Shown here: positions 44,728-54,381 of the stretch, piece by piece
How positions within the stretch are numbered: the first letter of the stretch is position 1
Layout: every line of letters starts with the position of its first letter
Assembly: GCA_963692995.1 (NCBI GenBank)
Contig: OY843611.1
Location: forward strand, 2,604,001-2,668,000
From: Bin87 sp963692995
GTDB lineage: Bacteria; Chloroflexota; Dehalococcoidia; Lucifugimonadales; UBA3495
Direction: 5' to 3'
DNA: 64,000 nucleotides
Program-made: the position numbers and the translations under genes
Notes under the pieces: generated by a model
What the model saw: the letters and a program-made list of their open reading frames with translations, nothing else
The model's database searches: none
Told to the model about the DNA's origin: nothing

Positions 44728-47472
44728 TTATTCACCGGCGGGAACCGGCCCTTTGGCAACGGATCCCTTGGTAACGGATCCTTCAGCGTTGGCATTCCGG
44801 GCCCGTTCCTGTAGTTCGTACAGCTTGTTGATGGCCTCCAGCGGGGTCAGGTTGGCGACATCCAGCTCCAGCAGCGCCTCGGCGAGCCGGTCGTCGCCGG
44901 AGGAAAACAGCGGCAGGGCCAGCTGCGGGGATGCGGCGTCGCGGCGACCTTTGCGGCGGTTCGGCCCACTGCCGGCGGCCCGGTCCTGCTCCAGGCCGGT
45001 GAGCAGTTCCTGGGCGCGGCTGACCACCGACGGCGGCATACCGGCCAGCATGGCAACGTGAACCCCGTAGGAGCGGTCGGCGCCGCCGGGAACGATGCGG
45101 CGCAAAAAGGCGATCCGGCCCTCCTCCTCGGACACGGCCACTCGGTAGTTGCGGACGCCGGGCAGCGTGGCCGCCAACTCGGTCAACTCATGATAGTGGG
45201 TGGCGAACAGCGTCTTGCAGCCCAGGCGCGGGTTGTTGTGCAGATGCTCCACCACGGCGCGGGCGATGGACAGGCCGTCGTAGGTGCTGGTGCCCCGGCC
45301 GATCTCGTCCAATATGACCAGGGAGCGCCAGGTGGCCTGATTCAGTATGGCGGCGGTTTCCACCATCTCCACCATGAAGGTTGATTGCCCGGTCGCCAGG
45401 TCATCCTGCAAACCCACGCGGGTGAAGATGCGGTCAACCAGGCCGATGGCGGCCGACGATGCCGGCACGAAGCTGCCCACCTGGGCCATCAGTACAATAA
45501 GGGCCACCTGCCGGATGTAGGTGGACTTGCCGGCCATGTTGGGGCCGGTGATGAGCATAATCTGGGCGTCCTGGGCATCCAGCGCGGCGTCGTTGGGGAC
45601 GAAGGCTCCGCCGTGATTGGTCAGAGTTTCGTTCACGCGCTCCACCACCGGATGCCGTCCGTCGGCGATGCGGATGGCGGGGCCATCGTTGAGTTCCGGG
45701 CGAACGTAGCCATGCCGCACGGCGACGTCGGCCAGGCCGGCGAACACATCGGCGCGGGCGATGGCGGCAGCCAGCCGGGAGATGGCCGGGCCGTGGTCGG
45801 CGATCTGGGCGCAGACCTGCCGGTACAGCGCGCGCTCCAAATCCTCCAGCCCCTCGCGAGCTTCCAAAACCTGGCTCTCGTATTCTTTCAGCTCCGGCGT
45901 GATGAAACGTTCGGCGTTGACCAGAGTCTGCCGGCGTTGGTAATCGGGCGGCGCCGCGCTCACGTTGGGCTTGCTGACCTCGATGTAGTAACCGAAGACC
46001 TGGTTGAAGCCGACCTTGAGGCTGCGGATGCCGGTGCGCTCCCGTTCCTTCGCTTCCAGGCTGGCGATGAAACCGCGGGCGTCGCTGGCCAGGGTGCGAA
46101 TGCGATCAAGTTCGGGGGAAAAGCCGGCGCGTATGACGCCGCCCTCGCCCACCGATCCCGACGGTTCCGAAGCGATGGCCTGGTCGATCAGCGTCGTTAC
46201 GTCGGGCAGGGGACGCAGTTGGCCGGCCAGCCAGGCCACCGCCTCGCTGTCCGCGCCCGACAGCGCCCCACTCAACCGCGCCGCGGCGTCCACGCTCTGC
46301 CGCAGGGCCAGCAGATCCCGGGGCGGCGCGCGCTGCGTCTGGATACGGGTCAGGATGCGTTCCAGGTCGGAGATTGCCGACAGCGCAGCGGCGGCATCGC
46401 TGCGGCGGAAAGCGTCGTCGTAGAAAAACTGGACGGCGTCCAGGCGGCGTTCCAGCCGTTCCAGGTCGAGCAGCGGTTGTCCGATCCAGCGGCGCAGCAG
46501 GCGCGCCCCCAGGGGGGTTTTGGTGTCGTCCAGGGCCGACAGCAGCGACCGGTCCGGGCTGTCCCGGCGGCCGGCGGTGAACAGCTCCAGGTTGCGCCGG
46601 GTCTGCGGGTCCAGCGTCATGCAGGACGCGGTGTTGTACACCGTCGGGGGCGCCAGTGTGGGCCGCTGTCCTTCCGGAGGGGGGGAGCCGGCTGCAAGGC
46701 GCGAGCCGGGCCAGGTGTAGCGCAGGTAGTCCAAAACGGCGCCGGCGGCGCGCACCGCCAAGGGCAGGATGATTGCGCCGTTGGATTCCAGGCCGTAGGC
46801 TTCCAGCGACAGCACGCCGTAATATTCCAGCAGGGCGCGACGGGCGACGTCCGGGTTGAACGCGGCGGCGTCCAGGGCGGTCGTCGGGATCGCGTTGCCG
46901 TTAGCGCCGGTAAAGTCCGGCAGGGTTTCGCCGTCCGGAGACAGCAATTCCGCGGGTTGCAGCCGGGCCAGCTCCAGCGGCAGGCGGTCGATGGGGATTT
47001 GGGAAACGGCAAACTCGCCGGTGGTGACGTCAACGTAGGCCAAGCCGGCCTGGGCATCGTCCCGATACACGGCGGCCAGGTAGTTGTTGGCGCGATTGTC
47101 CAGCAGGGCGGCTTCCAGCACCGTGCCGGGGGTGATCACGCGGACGACGTCGCGCTCGACCAGTCCTTTTGAGGCAGCGGGATCGCTGAGCTGCTCGCAG
47201 ATCGCAACCTTGTAGCCCTGCTTGATGAGGCGGGCCAGGTTGGCGTCCAGCGACACGGCGGGGACGCCGGCCATAGGCACCCGGGTGTCATTGCCCATGG
47301 CGCGGGAGGTGAGGGCGATTTCCAACGCCGACGCCAGGGTCTGGGCGTCATCGTCAAAGCACTCGTAAAAATCTCCCATGCGGAACAGCACCACAGCGTC
47401 CGGATAGGAGTGCTTGATGGTGAGGTACTGGCGGCGCACCGGGGTGAGCCGCCGGCCGGCGGTGGTGGACAT
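44728..47472 (-). CDS. mutS: DNA mismatch repair protein MutS
   Basis: The 914-residue protein has the mismatch-reading G-D-F-Y-E-C-F near the N-terminus and Walker A G-P-N-M-A-G-K-S-T in the ATPase domain, with D-E-I-G-R-G-T-S-T-Y-D-G. It recognises mismatches and recruits MutL. The ArsC-like gene lies 139 bases downstream. Confidence 0.97.
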   Translation of the reverse strand: MSTTAGRRLTPVRRQYLTIKHSYPDAVVLFRMGDFYECFDDDAQTLASALEIALTSRAMGNDTRVPMAGVPAVSLDANLARLIKQGYKVAICEQLSDPAASKGLVERDVVRVITPGTVLEAALLDNRANNYLAAVYRDDAQAGLAYVDVTTGEFAVSQIPIDRLPLELARLQPAELLSPDGETLPDFTGANGNAIPTTALDAAAFNPDVARRALLEYYGVLSLEAYGLESNGAIILPLAVRAAGAVLDYLRYTWPGSRLAAGSPPPEGQRPTLAPPTVYNTASCMTLDPQTRRNLELFTAGRRDSPDRSLLSALDDTKTPLGARLLRRWIGQPLLDLERLERRLDAVQFFYDDAFRRSDAAAALSAISDLERILTRIQTQRAPPRDLLALRQSVDAAARLSGALSGADSEAVAWLAGQLRPLPDVTTLIDQAIASEPSGSVGEGGVIRAGFSPELDRIRTLASDARGFIASLEAKERERTGIRSLKVGFNQVFGYYIEVSKPNVSAAPPDYQRRQTLVNAERFITPELKEYESQVLEAREGLEDLERALYRQVCAQIADHGPAISRLAAAIARADVFAGLADVAVRHGYVRPELNDGPAIRIADGRHPVVERVNETLTNHGGAFVPNDAALDAQDAQIMLITGPNMAGKSTYIRQVALIVLMAQVGSFVPASSAAIGLVDRIFTRVGLQDDLATGQSTFMVEMVETAAILNQATWRSLVILDEIGRGTSTYDGLSIARAVVEHLHNNPRLGCKTLFATHYHELTELAATLPGVRNYRVAVSEEEGRIAFLRRIVPGGADRSYGVHVAMLAGMPPSVVSRAQELLTGLEQDRAAGSGPNRRKGRRDAASPQLALPLFSSGDDRLAEALLELDVANLTPLEAINKLYELQERARNANAEGSVTKGSVAKGPVPAGE

Positions 47473-47620
47473 GGGGGGATTTTACCCCATGGGGCGGGTT
47501 GGCCGCCGCTAGTCTCGGAGCGATTCGATAGCGTTGCCGCCGTTGCGTTGACCACGGCAGCGTAAGGGAGCGCAGAAGTATTCGCCCCCGTGCCGGGTTG
47601 GACGGTATGCGTAGCAGGAG

Positions 47621-48376
47621 CTATTCCTTCCAGAACCGTTCTTCGGTCCACCGCCAGCCGGCGGCGGTTACGATTTCCCGACCCGCTTCGATCATCCCGG
47701 GGTGGCCGCAGGCGTACACCAGCGTCTCGGACTGGTCCAGGCTGAACCCTTCCAGCTGGGCAGCGACGATGTTGTTGAGGCGGCCCGTTTCGCCTTCCCA
47801 GCCGGCGTTGCGCGCTTCGGCGGGCCGGCTGATGGCCGGCACAAAGGTCAGCGCATCGGGATGGGCCGCAGCCAGGTCGAACAGCTCGGCGTCGTACACA
47901 AACTCGTCCTGGTAAGAGGCGCCCTCGATGACGTAGAAGCGGTGGCCGTCGCGGCCATAATGGAGGTGGTCGCGGACGATGCTGACGTAAGGAGCCACGC
48001 CGGTGACGGTGCCTAGCATCAGGTGCTGGGTAGCCGTCGGGTCCATCAGGAAAATCCCCTTGGGACGGGGCCGGATCGACATGGTGTCGCCCAGGTCCAT
48101 GCGCCACATACGGGGGGTCAGCTCGCCTTCGGGAACCAGTTCAACAAAGATTTCCAGCAGCGGCTCGTGGGGAGCGGAGACGATGGAGTAAGCGCGCTCG
48201 ATGCCGTCCAGCCCCAGGGTGCAGTATTGGCCGGGCTTGAAGTTGAAGTCGAAGCCCTGGGGTTCCAGCTTGATGACCATGAGGTCTTCGGTGTAGTCAA
48301 TACGCTCGACCAGTCGCGCCCGCGGCAGGTTAACGGTTCGGTCGCGGGTTGTAGCGGCGGTTTGGGCAGTGGTCAT
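47621..48376 (-). CDS. Ferredoxin/flavodoxin-NADP reductase-like flavoprotein
   Basis: The 251-residue protein has the FAD site R-A-Y-S-I-V-S, the G-T-V-T-G-V-A-P-Y-V-S nucleotide strand and Y-A-C-G-H-P-G-M. These are typical of the Fpr group that moves electrons between NADP(H) and ferredoxin. It follows the nuoG/fdhA-like gene after 10 bases and may be functionally linked with the module. Confidence 0.88.
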   Translation of the reverse strand: MTTAQTAATTRDRTVNLPRARLVERIDYTEDLMVIKLEPQGFDFNFKPGQYCTLGLDGIERAYSIVSAPHEPLLEIFVELVPEGELTPRMWRMDLGDTMSIRPRPKGIFLMDPTATQHLMLGTVTGVAPYVSIVRDHLHYGRDGHRFYVIEGASYQDEFVYDAELFDLAAAHPDALTFVPAISRPAEARNAGWEGETGRLNNIVAAQLEGFSLDQSETLVYACGHPGMIEAGREIVTAAGWRWTEERFWKE

Positions 48377-48386
48377 ATTGTCTCCG

Positions 48387-51278
48387 TTAGATCAACGATT
48401 CCACGCGGCAGGGTTCCAGGCGCAGGCCAGGCACCCTGGCCATGGGGTTGATATCCTCGGACGTCTGCAACTCCACCGCCAACTGACCGAAGAGGGTGGT
48501 GACGGCGACAACGCCCGGCGGGATCGCGGCGTCCAGCGCGACGATCCCGGCAATGCGGTTGCCGGCGGTGGCTACGGCGACGGGATCGCCGTCGGCCAGG
48601 CCCCAGGCGGCCGCGTCGGCCGGGTTCAACTGCACCTGTTCGTCCCGTGCGATACGGTTCAGGTCATCTCCCAGATCATCTTCTACGATGGATATATCCC
48701 GATCCCGCTGCAACAGAACGCGCCCCGGGGCCAGCAGGGCCGGCAGGTCAGGTTCCGTGGGAATCGCGACGGCCCGGAAGAAGGGCGCGCCCAGCTCGGC
48801 CCGGCCGTTGGGAAAGCCGCCGGCATACAGCACCGGGGACGACGGGCTGTTGGCAGTGGGACAAGGCCATTGGATGCCGCGCTCTTCGCGGGTGGTGTAG
48901 AGCAGTTGGGTAGGTCGCGGCGCTTCAACCCCGGTCTGCATCACCAGGGCCGTCTCCCGGGCCAGGCGCTCGTAGCTGATGCCGGCGTAAGTCGGGGTAA
49001 TGGCGGCGATCTCATCCATCACGGCGGAGGGATCAGCGTAGGCAATGCCTGAGATGCCCAAACGCTCCGCCAGCTGGGCCAGCGCCCATCCCTCCGGCAT
49101 TGCGTCGTTGTTCCGCACGGATATGGCCGGCCGGACCCGTTGGATGCGGCGTTCCAGGTTGGTGAAGGTGCCATCCTTTTCGGCGAAGGTGGCCCGGGGC
49201 AGGACCACGTCGGCGATCTGGGCAACGGGAGAAAGAAAAGTATCCATCACGGCCAGGAAGTCCAGCCGCTCAAATGCGGCCAGGCTGTCTCCCAGCAGGC
49301 CGTTGGAGAAGTTGGCGCTGTCGCCGATGACCAGCATGGTTTTGATGTCATCGCCGGCGGTTTCCAGCATCGCCGCCACACCCCGGCTGGAGAGGGGAGG
49401 CAGCGTTATGCCCCAGGCGGCCTCGACGCGGGCCTGGTGGGCAACGTCAAACAGCGGCGCGCCGCCGGGAAGCCGGTCCGGCAGGCATCCCATGTCGATG
49501 GCCCCTTGCCCGTTGGCGCCCTGGCGCATGGGGAAGACCCCGCCCGCGGGCTGTTCCCGGGTTTGTCGGGGAATATTGCCGGTGAGCACTGCCAGATCAG
49601 CCAGCGACACCACGCACTCCCGGGCGATCTCGGACGGAATGTTGTCCAGCCCGTACACGATTGCCGCACGATTTTTCGACGGATCCGGTTTTGCACCGTC
49701 CGGCGCTCCGGCGTACATGCGGGCGGCGCGCGCGATGTCATGCGGGGATACGCCGGTGGCGGCAATCACGTCGGCATCCAACCGCTCCAGCTCATAGGCC
49801 AAAGTGTCGTGACTATCGGCGTTTTCGCTCAGCCATTCGGCGTCAATCAAGTCCTCGTCCAGGATCACTTTCAGGATTGCGCCCAGCAGCGCCAGTTCGC
49901 TGCCGGGTACCGGACGGAGCCACAGGTTGGCGTAACGGGTCAGCTCCACCTCGCGGGTGTCAATCACGATCAACGGCGTACCGTTGCGCGCGGCGCGCTT
50001 GATGGGAACGCTGACCACGTTGTGGCTTTCCGTAACGTTGGTGTTGAACACCAGGATGCAACCGGCCTTTTCCAGGTCCCATATGGAGTTGGTCGCTCCC
50101 GGGTAGCCCAGCACATCCTCCAGCGCGCCGGTCAGGGCCGGCTGGGTGTTGCCCGAATGGTCCAGGTTGTTGGTGTTCATCCCGAAACGGGCGAACTTCT
50201 GGGCCAAGTACAACTCCTCATTGGTGCTGTCGGGCGCAGTGATCAGGCCGAACCCGTCACCCGACCGGTGCGGGCGCAACCGTTCCGCGATGACGTCCAG
50301 GGCTTCGTCCCAGGTAGCCGGCTCCAATCGTCCGTTGCGGCGGATCATGGGACGGCGCAGCCGTTGGCCGCTGGTCAGGTGTCCCAGGCCGAACTTGCCT
50401 TTGTAGCAGGCTTGGCCCTTGTTGGCGGGGGAGTTCAGTTCGGGAATAGCGCGGATGACGCGGCCCTGCTCGTTAATTTCCAGGTTCATCTGGCAGCCCA
50501 CCGGGCAGTGAGCGCAGATGGCGCGCTCCACTCGGGCCGGCTTTTCCCACTTGCCTTCCCGCTCGGTTAGCGCGCCTACCGGGCAGACGTCGATGCAGGC
50601 CCCGCAGAACTCGCAGCCCGATTCGAGAAGGGAGGTCCCGAAGGAGGTGCCCACCAGGGCCTTGCCGGAGCGTTCCGTGAAGCAGATGGCATTGTCGCCG
50701 CGCATCTCCTCGCAGGCGCGGACGCAGCGGCCACACGTGATGCAAAGGTTATAGTCCCGGTCGTAGAAGGGGTCGCTGACCTCCAGCGGAATGTCGCGGT
50801 ACACGTAGGACATGGGCGATTCCAGCTCCATGCCCAGATACCGCACCGTGTCCTTGAACTCGCAACGCTCGTTTTTGGGACAGGTCACGCAACGGTCGTT
50901 GACGGATACGTGGCGCAGGCACACGTCGGCGGGGCCGCAGATTTCCACCCGGTGGCAGGTGAGGCAGCCGTTGGGATGCTCGGCAATGAGCATCTGCATA
51001 ACGGAACGGCGGAGCTCGTTGACATCGGGCGTCTCGCTCCACACCACCATGCCGTCGGTCGCCGCCAGGGTGCAGGCGGCCGGAAAGCCCGGAATGCGGC
51101 CCCGCTCGTTTTCGGCAGCCACCACGCACATGCGGCAGGCGGCATAGGGCTTCATGCCGGAGTGGTAGCACAGGTAGGGGACGTAAACGCCGGCGTCAAT
51201 GGCGGCTTCCAGCACCATTTTGCCCGGTTGGGTCTTGATTTCCACCCCGTCTATGGAGATGGTAATGTCGTCAGGCAT
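48387..51278 (-). CDS. NuoG/FdhA-like iron-sulfur molybdopterin-fold subunit
   Basis: The protein has 963 residues from the ATG at 51278 with GCAGGAG upstream. It has an N-terminal [2Fe-2S] domain (C37, C48, C51, C69), a His-Cys box near 101-140, two [4Fe-4S] ferredoxin motifs (C179-C189, C222-C232) and a third cluster site (C255, C258, C262, C291). A molybdopterin-like domain follows. At the usual catalytic C/U-H of formate dehydrogenases it has Q379-P380, so formate oxidation is unlikely. NuoE and NuoF follow upstream, interrupted by a methyltransferase. It may be a respiratory or diaphorase subunit. Confidence 0.85.
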   Translation of the reverse strand: MPDDITISIDGVEIKTQPGKMVLEAAIDAGVYVPYLCYHSGMKPYAACRMCVVAAENERGRIPGFPAACTLAATDGMVVWSETPDVNELRRSVMQMLIAEHPNGCLTCHRVEICGPADVCLRHVSVNDRCVTCPKNERCEFKDTVRYLGMELESPMSYVYRDIPLEVSDPFYDRDYNLCITCGRCVRACEEMRGDNAICFTERSGKALVGTSFGTSLLESGCEFCGACIDVCPVGALTEREGKWEKPARVERAICAHCPVGCQMNLEINEQGRVIRAIPELNSPANKGQACYKGKFGLGHLTSGQRLRRPMIRRNGRLEPATWDEALDVIAERLRPHRSGDGFGLITAPDSTNEELYLAQKFARFGMNTNNLDHSGNTQPALTGALEDVLGYPGATNSIWDLEKAGCILVFNTNVTESHNVVSVPIKRAARNGTPLIVIDTREVELTRYANLWLRPVPGSELALLGAILKVILDEDLIDAEWLSENADSHDTLAYELERLDADVIAATGVSPHDIARAARMYAGAPDGAKPDPSKNRAAIVYGLDNIPSEIARECVVSLADLAVLTGNIPRQTREQPAGGVFPMRQGANGQGAIDMGCLPDRLPGGAPLFDVAHQARVEAAWGITLPPLSSRGVAAMLETAGDDIKTMLVIGDSANFSNGLLGDSLAAFERLDFLAVMDTFLSPVAQIADVVLPRATFAEKDGTFTNLERRIQRVRPAISVRNNDAMPEGWALAQLAERLGISGIAYADPSAVMDEIAAITPTYAGISYERLARETALVMQTGVEAPRPTQLLYTTREERGIQWPCPTANSPSSPVLYAGGFPNGRAELGAPFFRAVAIPTEPDLPALLAPGRVLLQRDRDISIVEDDLGDDLNRIARDEQVQLNPADAAAWGLADGDPVAVATAGNRIAGIVALDAAIPPGVVAVTTLFGQLAVELQTSEDINPMARVPGLRLEPCRVESLI

Positions 51279-51541
51279 AGCGGCTCCTGCTGATCGGATT
51301 GTTGAGCGCTCTGCGCCATCGGTCGAAATCGTGCCATCCACAACCGGCGCAACCGGCCGGGTCCCTTGCCACGTTGCAGCCCCGGTGTCCCGGAGGCGCC
51401 GGATATCTGATCGGGCGTCTCTACGTGGCGATACTCACGCTCGCTGCAATGCTGCGCTCCGTCCCTGAGGACCGAATAAACTTGGTGTACTCTAGCGCCG
51501 TCTTTGAAGGATGCCTCAAGTTCACGGATTGCGACGGTCAT
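51251..51541 (-). pseudogene. Short remnant coupled to the methyltransferase
   Basis: The ATG at 51541 overlaps the methyltransferase stop (ATGA), giving M-T-V-A-I-R-E-L-E-A-S-F-K-D. The frame continues 96 residues into the nuoG-like leader. Coupling suggests a former partner, perhaps a restriction enzyme, cut off at the insertion border. The later part has no protein-like character. Confidence 0.45.
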
Positions 51542-52557
51542 AATAGACTCACGCTCCGCATAACGCGCGTTGCCGCCGCGTCGAAGTGTGTTGGGTCGTT
51601 CTCGTACCCCAAAACACGCCGGCGCAAATTGGCCGCAGCTATTACGGTTGTGGCGCTGCCGGCGAATGGATCCAGCGCCAAGTCGCCTTCGTCGCTAAAC
51701 AAGGTGATGAATTGGCTGATCAGGTCAAGCGGTTTTTGCGTTGAATGGATGCGCTCTTGAGGGGAAGGCGACTTGCATTGGAATACGTTGTGAACGGTTT
51801 TTCCGTTGAACTTCGTGCCCGGGCGCTTCCCAATGACGATGGCTTCCCAAGCGTTGATCGGCTTGTACTTATGATTGAACGGGACGGGATTGGTTTTGTG
51901 CCAGACCATGGGCCCTACTGCCGAAAGTTTGTGCCCGTTTAGAATATCGCAATATTCTCCGATCTGAGCTTGAGCGCAGAATATTACCACCCACCCGCGC
52001 ACTTTGGGGATAATGGCGCTAGTCCATTCAGCGGGCGGAGGGAACTCTTCATCCCACTGTCCGAAATGCCCCTTGGGCATTATAAAGTCCGAGCCGTTGG
52101 TCCGTAGCCGTCTTGGTACTTGGGTTTCGCACACGTAGGATTTGCTGATGCTGTATGGCGGATCGGTCAAGAGCAGATCCACGGATAGGGGCGGCAATTG
52201 TGATGAGCCGGATATTCCGTCTCCGAAACGGAAATCGTGAAACTGCCCTCGGATCGCCTCTCGCGCATTCTCAATTTCTCCGGTCTTTGGCAGCGCCTGT
52301 TCCAGCCTCCGGGCAATGCTATCCGTGTCGCCGTCTTGCAGGGTTACGTGCGTCGTGTCGGCCCGTATGTGCCCCAGACTAGCGGCCCGTCCGTCTCTCT
52401 TCAGCATCAGCTCCACGAGATGAGCGCCGTTTTCGTCGGTGTCGGTCAGCGCATGGCTAATGTGCTTGCGGTCTTGCGGAAAGGTCTCCGATATCCATTT
52501 GTTGACCGTTGCCCTGACTTGCAGAGTCTGAGCCGCTGAAACTCCGGCTGTCGTCAT
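51538..52557 (-). CDS. Beta-class DNA amino-methyltransferase
   Basis: The 339-residue protein has the catalytic D-P-P-Y-S-I near the middle and D-P-F-A-G-S-A-T-T near the C-terminus. That order (IV before I) marks a beta-class N6-adenine or N4-cytosine enzyme. Its base composition is less GC-rich than neighbours. It splits nuoF from the nuoG-like gene, which suggests insertion of a restriction-modification remnant. Confidence 0.85.
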   Translation of the reverse strand: MTTAGVSAAQTLQVRATVNKWISETFPQDRKHISHALTDTDENGAHLVELMLKRDGRAASLGHIRADTTHVTLQDGDTDSIARRLEQALPKTGEIENAREAIRGQFHDFRFGDGISGSSQLPPLSVDLLLTDPPYSISKSYVCETQVPRRLRTNGSDFIMPKGHFGQWDEEFPPPAEWTSAIIPKVRGWVVIFCAQAQIGEYCDILNGHKLSAVGPMVWHKTNPVPFNHKYKPINAWEAIVIGKRPGTKFNGKTVHNVFQCKSPSPQERIHSTQKPLDLISQFITLFSDEGDLALDPFAGSATTVIAAANLRRRVLGYENDPTHFDAAATRVMRSVSLL

Positions 52558-52606
52558 GGCGGTCTCCAGTCTGCTGCGGTCAGGGCGGCGGAAGGTCGGA
52601 TTGGGG

Positions 52607-54364
52607 TTAGCGGCGGGTCAAGCGGGGGGAGAAAACCCGGTCGGGGCATTCTCCGGTGTGGCGTTTTTCCAGGATATGAGCCTCGAACTCCTCCGGGAAG
52701 TAACGCAGCGCGGAGGATACCGGGTTGAAGCCCAGCTGTCCGTGTCCGCAGAGGGAGCCGGCCTGCATGTTCTCGCCGATGTTCCGCATCAGGGCCAAGT
52801 CTTCGTTGGTGCCTTCCAAGTTGTGGATGCGTTCCAGCACCTCCAGCAGGTGGCTCATCCCCATGCGGCAGGGGAAGCACTTGCCGCAGGATTCGTACTG
52901 GCAGAAGGCGATGAGGTTGCGGGTCAGGTCAACCACGCAGGTGTCCTCGTCGGCCACGATTATGCCGCCGGAGCCGAGGATTGCGCCGGCCGCGCGGAAC
53001 ACGTCGAAGTCCAGCGTCAGATCCAGGTTGGCGTCGCTGGCCGACAGCACGCCGCCCAGCGGGCCGCCGGTTTGCAGCAGCTTCATGCGCTTGCCCTTGG
53101 GCGCTCCGCCGGCCATGTCGAACAACACCTGCCGGAGGGTCATGCCCAAAGGAACCTCGATGAGGCCGGTGTACGTGATGTCGCCGGACAGGCACAGGAT
53201 GGCGGTGCCGCTGCTGCCGTTGATTCTGTTGTCCGGGTCGGGCGGGGTGCCGATGCCGGCGAACCACTCGCCGCCGTTGGCGATGATCTCCGGCACGTAG
53301 GCCAGCGTCTTGACGTTGTTGATGTTGGACGGCATGCCGAACACGCCCACCTGAGCCGGGAAGGGCGGGCGGTAGCGGGGCATGGAGCGCTTGCCCTCGA
53401 TGGCTTCCATCAGCGCCGTCTCCTCGCCCGATACGTAGGAGTCGCCGGTCAGCGCCACCTCCACGTCGAAAGAGAAATCGGAGCCCAGGATGTTCTGCCC
53501 CAGCAGACCCAGTTCATAGGCCTGGTTGATTACGGCGCGAGTGCGGTCAATGGGCTGGTTATGGCCGTGGCGGATGAAGATATAGCCCCGGTTGGCGTTG
53601 CAGGCGTAGCCGGCGATGGTGATGCCCTCGACCACCGTGGCCGGGTCGCTCTCCAGGATGCCCCGGTCGTTGAACGCGCCGGGGTCGCCCTCCTCGCAGT
53701 TGCAGAGGATGTACTTGTTGGGGTCGGGGTTGCCGGCCAGAAAGCCCCACTTGACGCCGGCGGGGAAGGCCGCGCCGCCGCGTCCGCGCAGGCCCGACGT
53801 CCGCACCTGGCCCAGGGTATCCTGGGGGGTCATCTCGGTAAGGGCCTTGTTCAGCGCGGAGTAGCCGCCGTTGGCGATGTACTGGTACAGGTCGGAAGGG
53901 TCAATGTTGCCGGCGTTGCGCAGGGCGATGCGACGCTGCATCGCCATCATGGGGTGATCTTCCAAACGCGGAATGCCATCGGGAGCCGCGCCGCCGCCGC
54001 CCAGGTATCCGATGGCAGATCCGGCTACCGGCGCGCCGCCGGCGACGTGCTGGCTGACGATGCTCTCGGCAATTTGCGGCGTGACCCGCTGGTAAAACAC
54101 CCGGGGGCCGCCGGGCGTCTGCACGTCCAGCAGCGGTTCGGCGAAGCACAGGCCCAGCGTGCCCACTTCCGACACGTTGGCCGCCACCTGCTGCTCGGTC
54201 AGGGCGGCTTTCACGGCGCTGACGACCTCGAACCCGCCCGCGGCCTCGCCGGCCAGCCCGGTGCCGACGCGGATCCAGGGGCGATCGCCCGCGGTAAGAT
54301 CATGCCAGCGTCGTTGCGCCTCGGCGAGAATGGCGGCGAAGGGGGAGTCGTTGTGCGCGGTCAC
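52607..54364 (-). CDS. nuoF: NuoF-like NADH-binding subunit
   Basis: The 585-residue protein has a thioredoxin-like N-terminal domain, the FMN/NADH loop G-R-G-G-A-A-F-P-A-G-V-K-W, an SLBB region and a C-terminal [4Fe-4S] site (E-S-C-G-K-C-F-P-C-R and S-L-C-G). The N-terminal domain keeps only one of its usual [2Fe-2S] cysteines (G-L-C-F), so that cluster may be lost. It takes electrons to or from NADH. Confidence 0.9.
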   Translation of the reverse strand: MTAHNDSPFAAILAEAQRRWHDLTAGDRPWIRVGTGLAGEAAGGFEVVSAVKAALTEQQVAANVSEVGTLGLCFAEPLLDVQTPGGPRVFYQRVTPQIAESIVSQHVAGGAPVAGSAIGYLGGGGAAPDGIPRLEDHPMMAMQRRIALRNAGNIDPSDLYQYIANGGYSALNKALTEMTPQDTLGQVRTSGLRGRGGAAFPAGVKWGFLAGNPDPNKYILCNCEEGDPGAFNDRGILESDPATVVEGITIAGYACNANRGYIFIRHGHNQPIDRTRAVINQAYELGLLGQNILGSDFSFDVEVALTGDSYVSGEETALMEAIEGKRSMPRYRPPFPAQVGVFGMPSNINNVKTLAYVPEIIANGGEWFAGIGTPPDPDNRINGSSGTAILCLSGDITYTGLIEVPLGMTLRQVLFDMAGGAPKGKRMKLLQTGGPLGGVLSASDANLDLTLDFDVFRAAGAILGSGGIIVADEDTCVVDLTRNLIAFCQYESCGKCFPCRMGMSHLLEVLERIHNLEGTNEDLALMRNIGENMQAGSLCGHGQLGFNPVSSALRYFPEEFEAHILEKRHTGECPDRVFSPRLTRR

Positions 54365-54381
54365 GGCAAAAACCTTGGGAT

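Noticed and set aside
45385..47172. 595-residue plus-strand reading frame opposite mutS
   Set aside because: It is a shadow of mutS.
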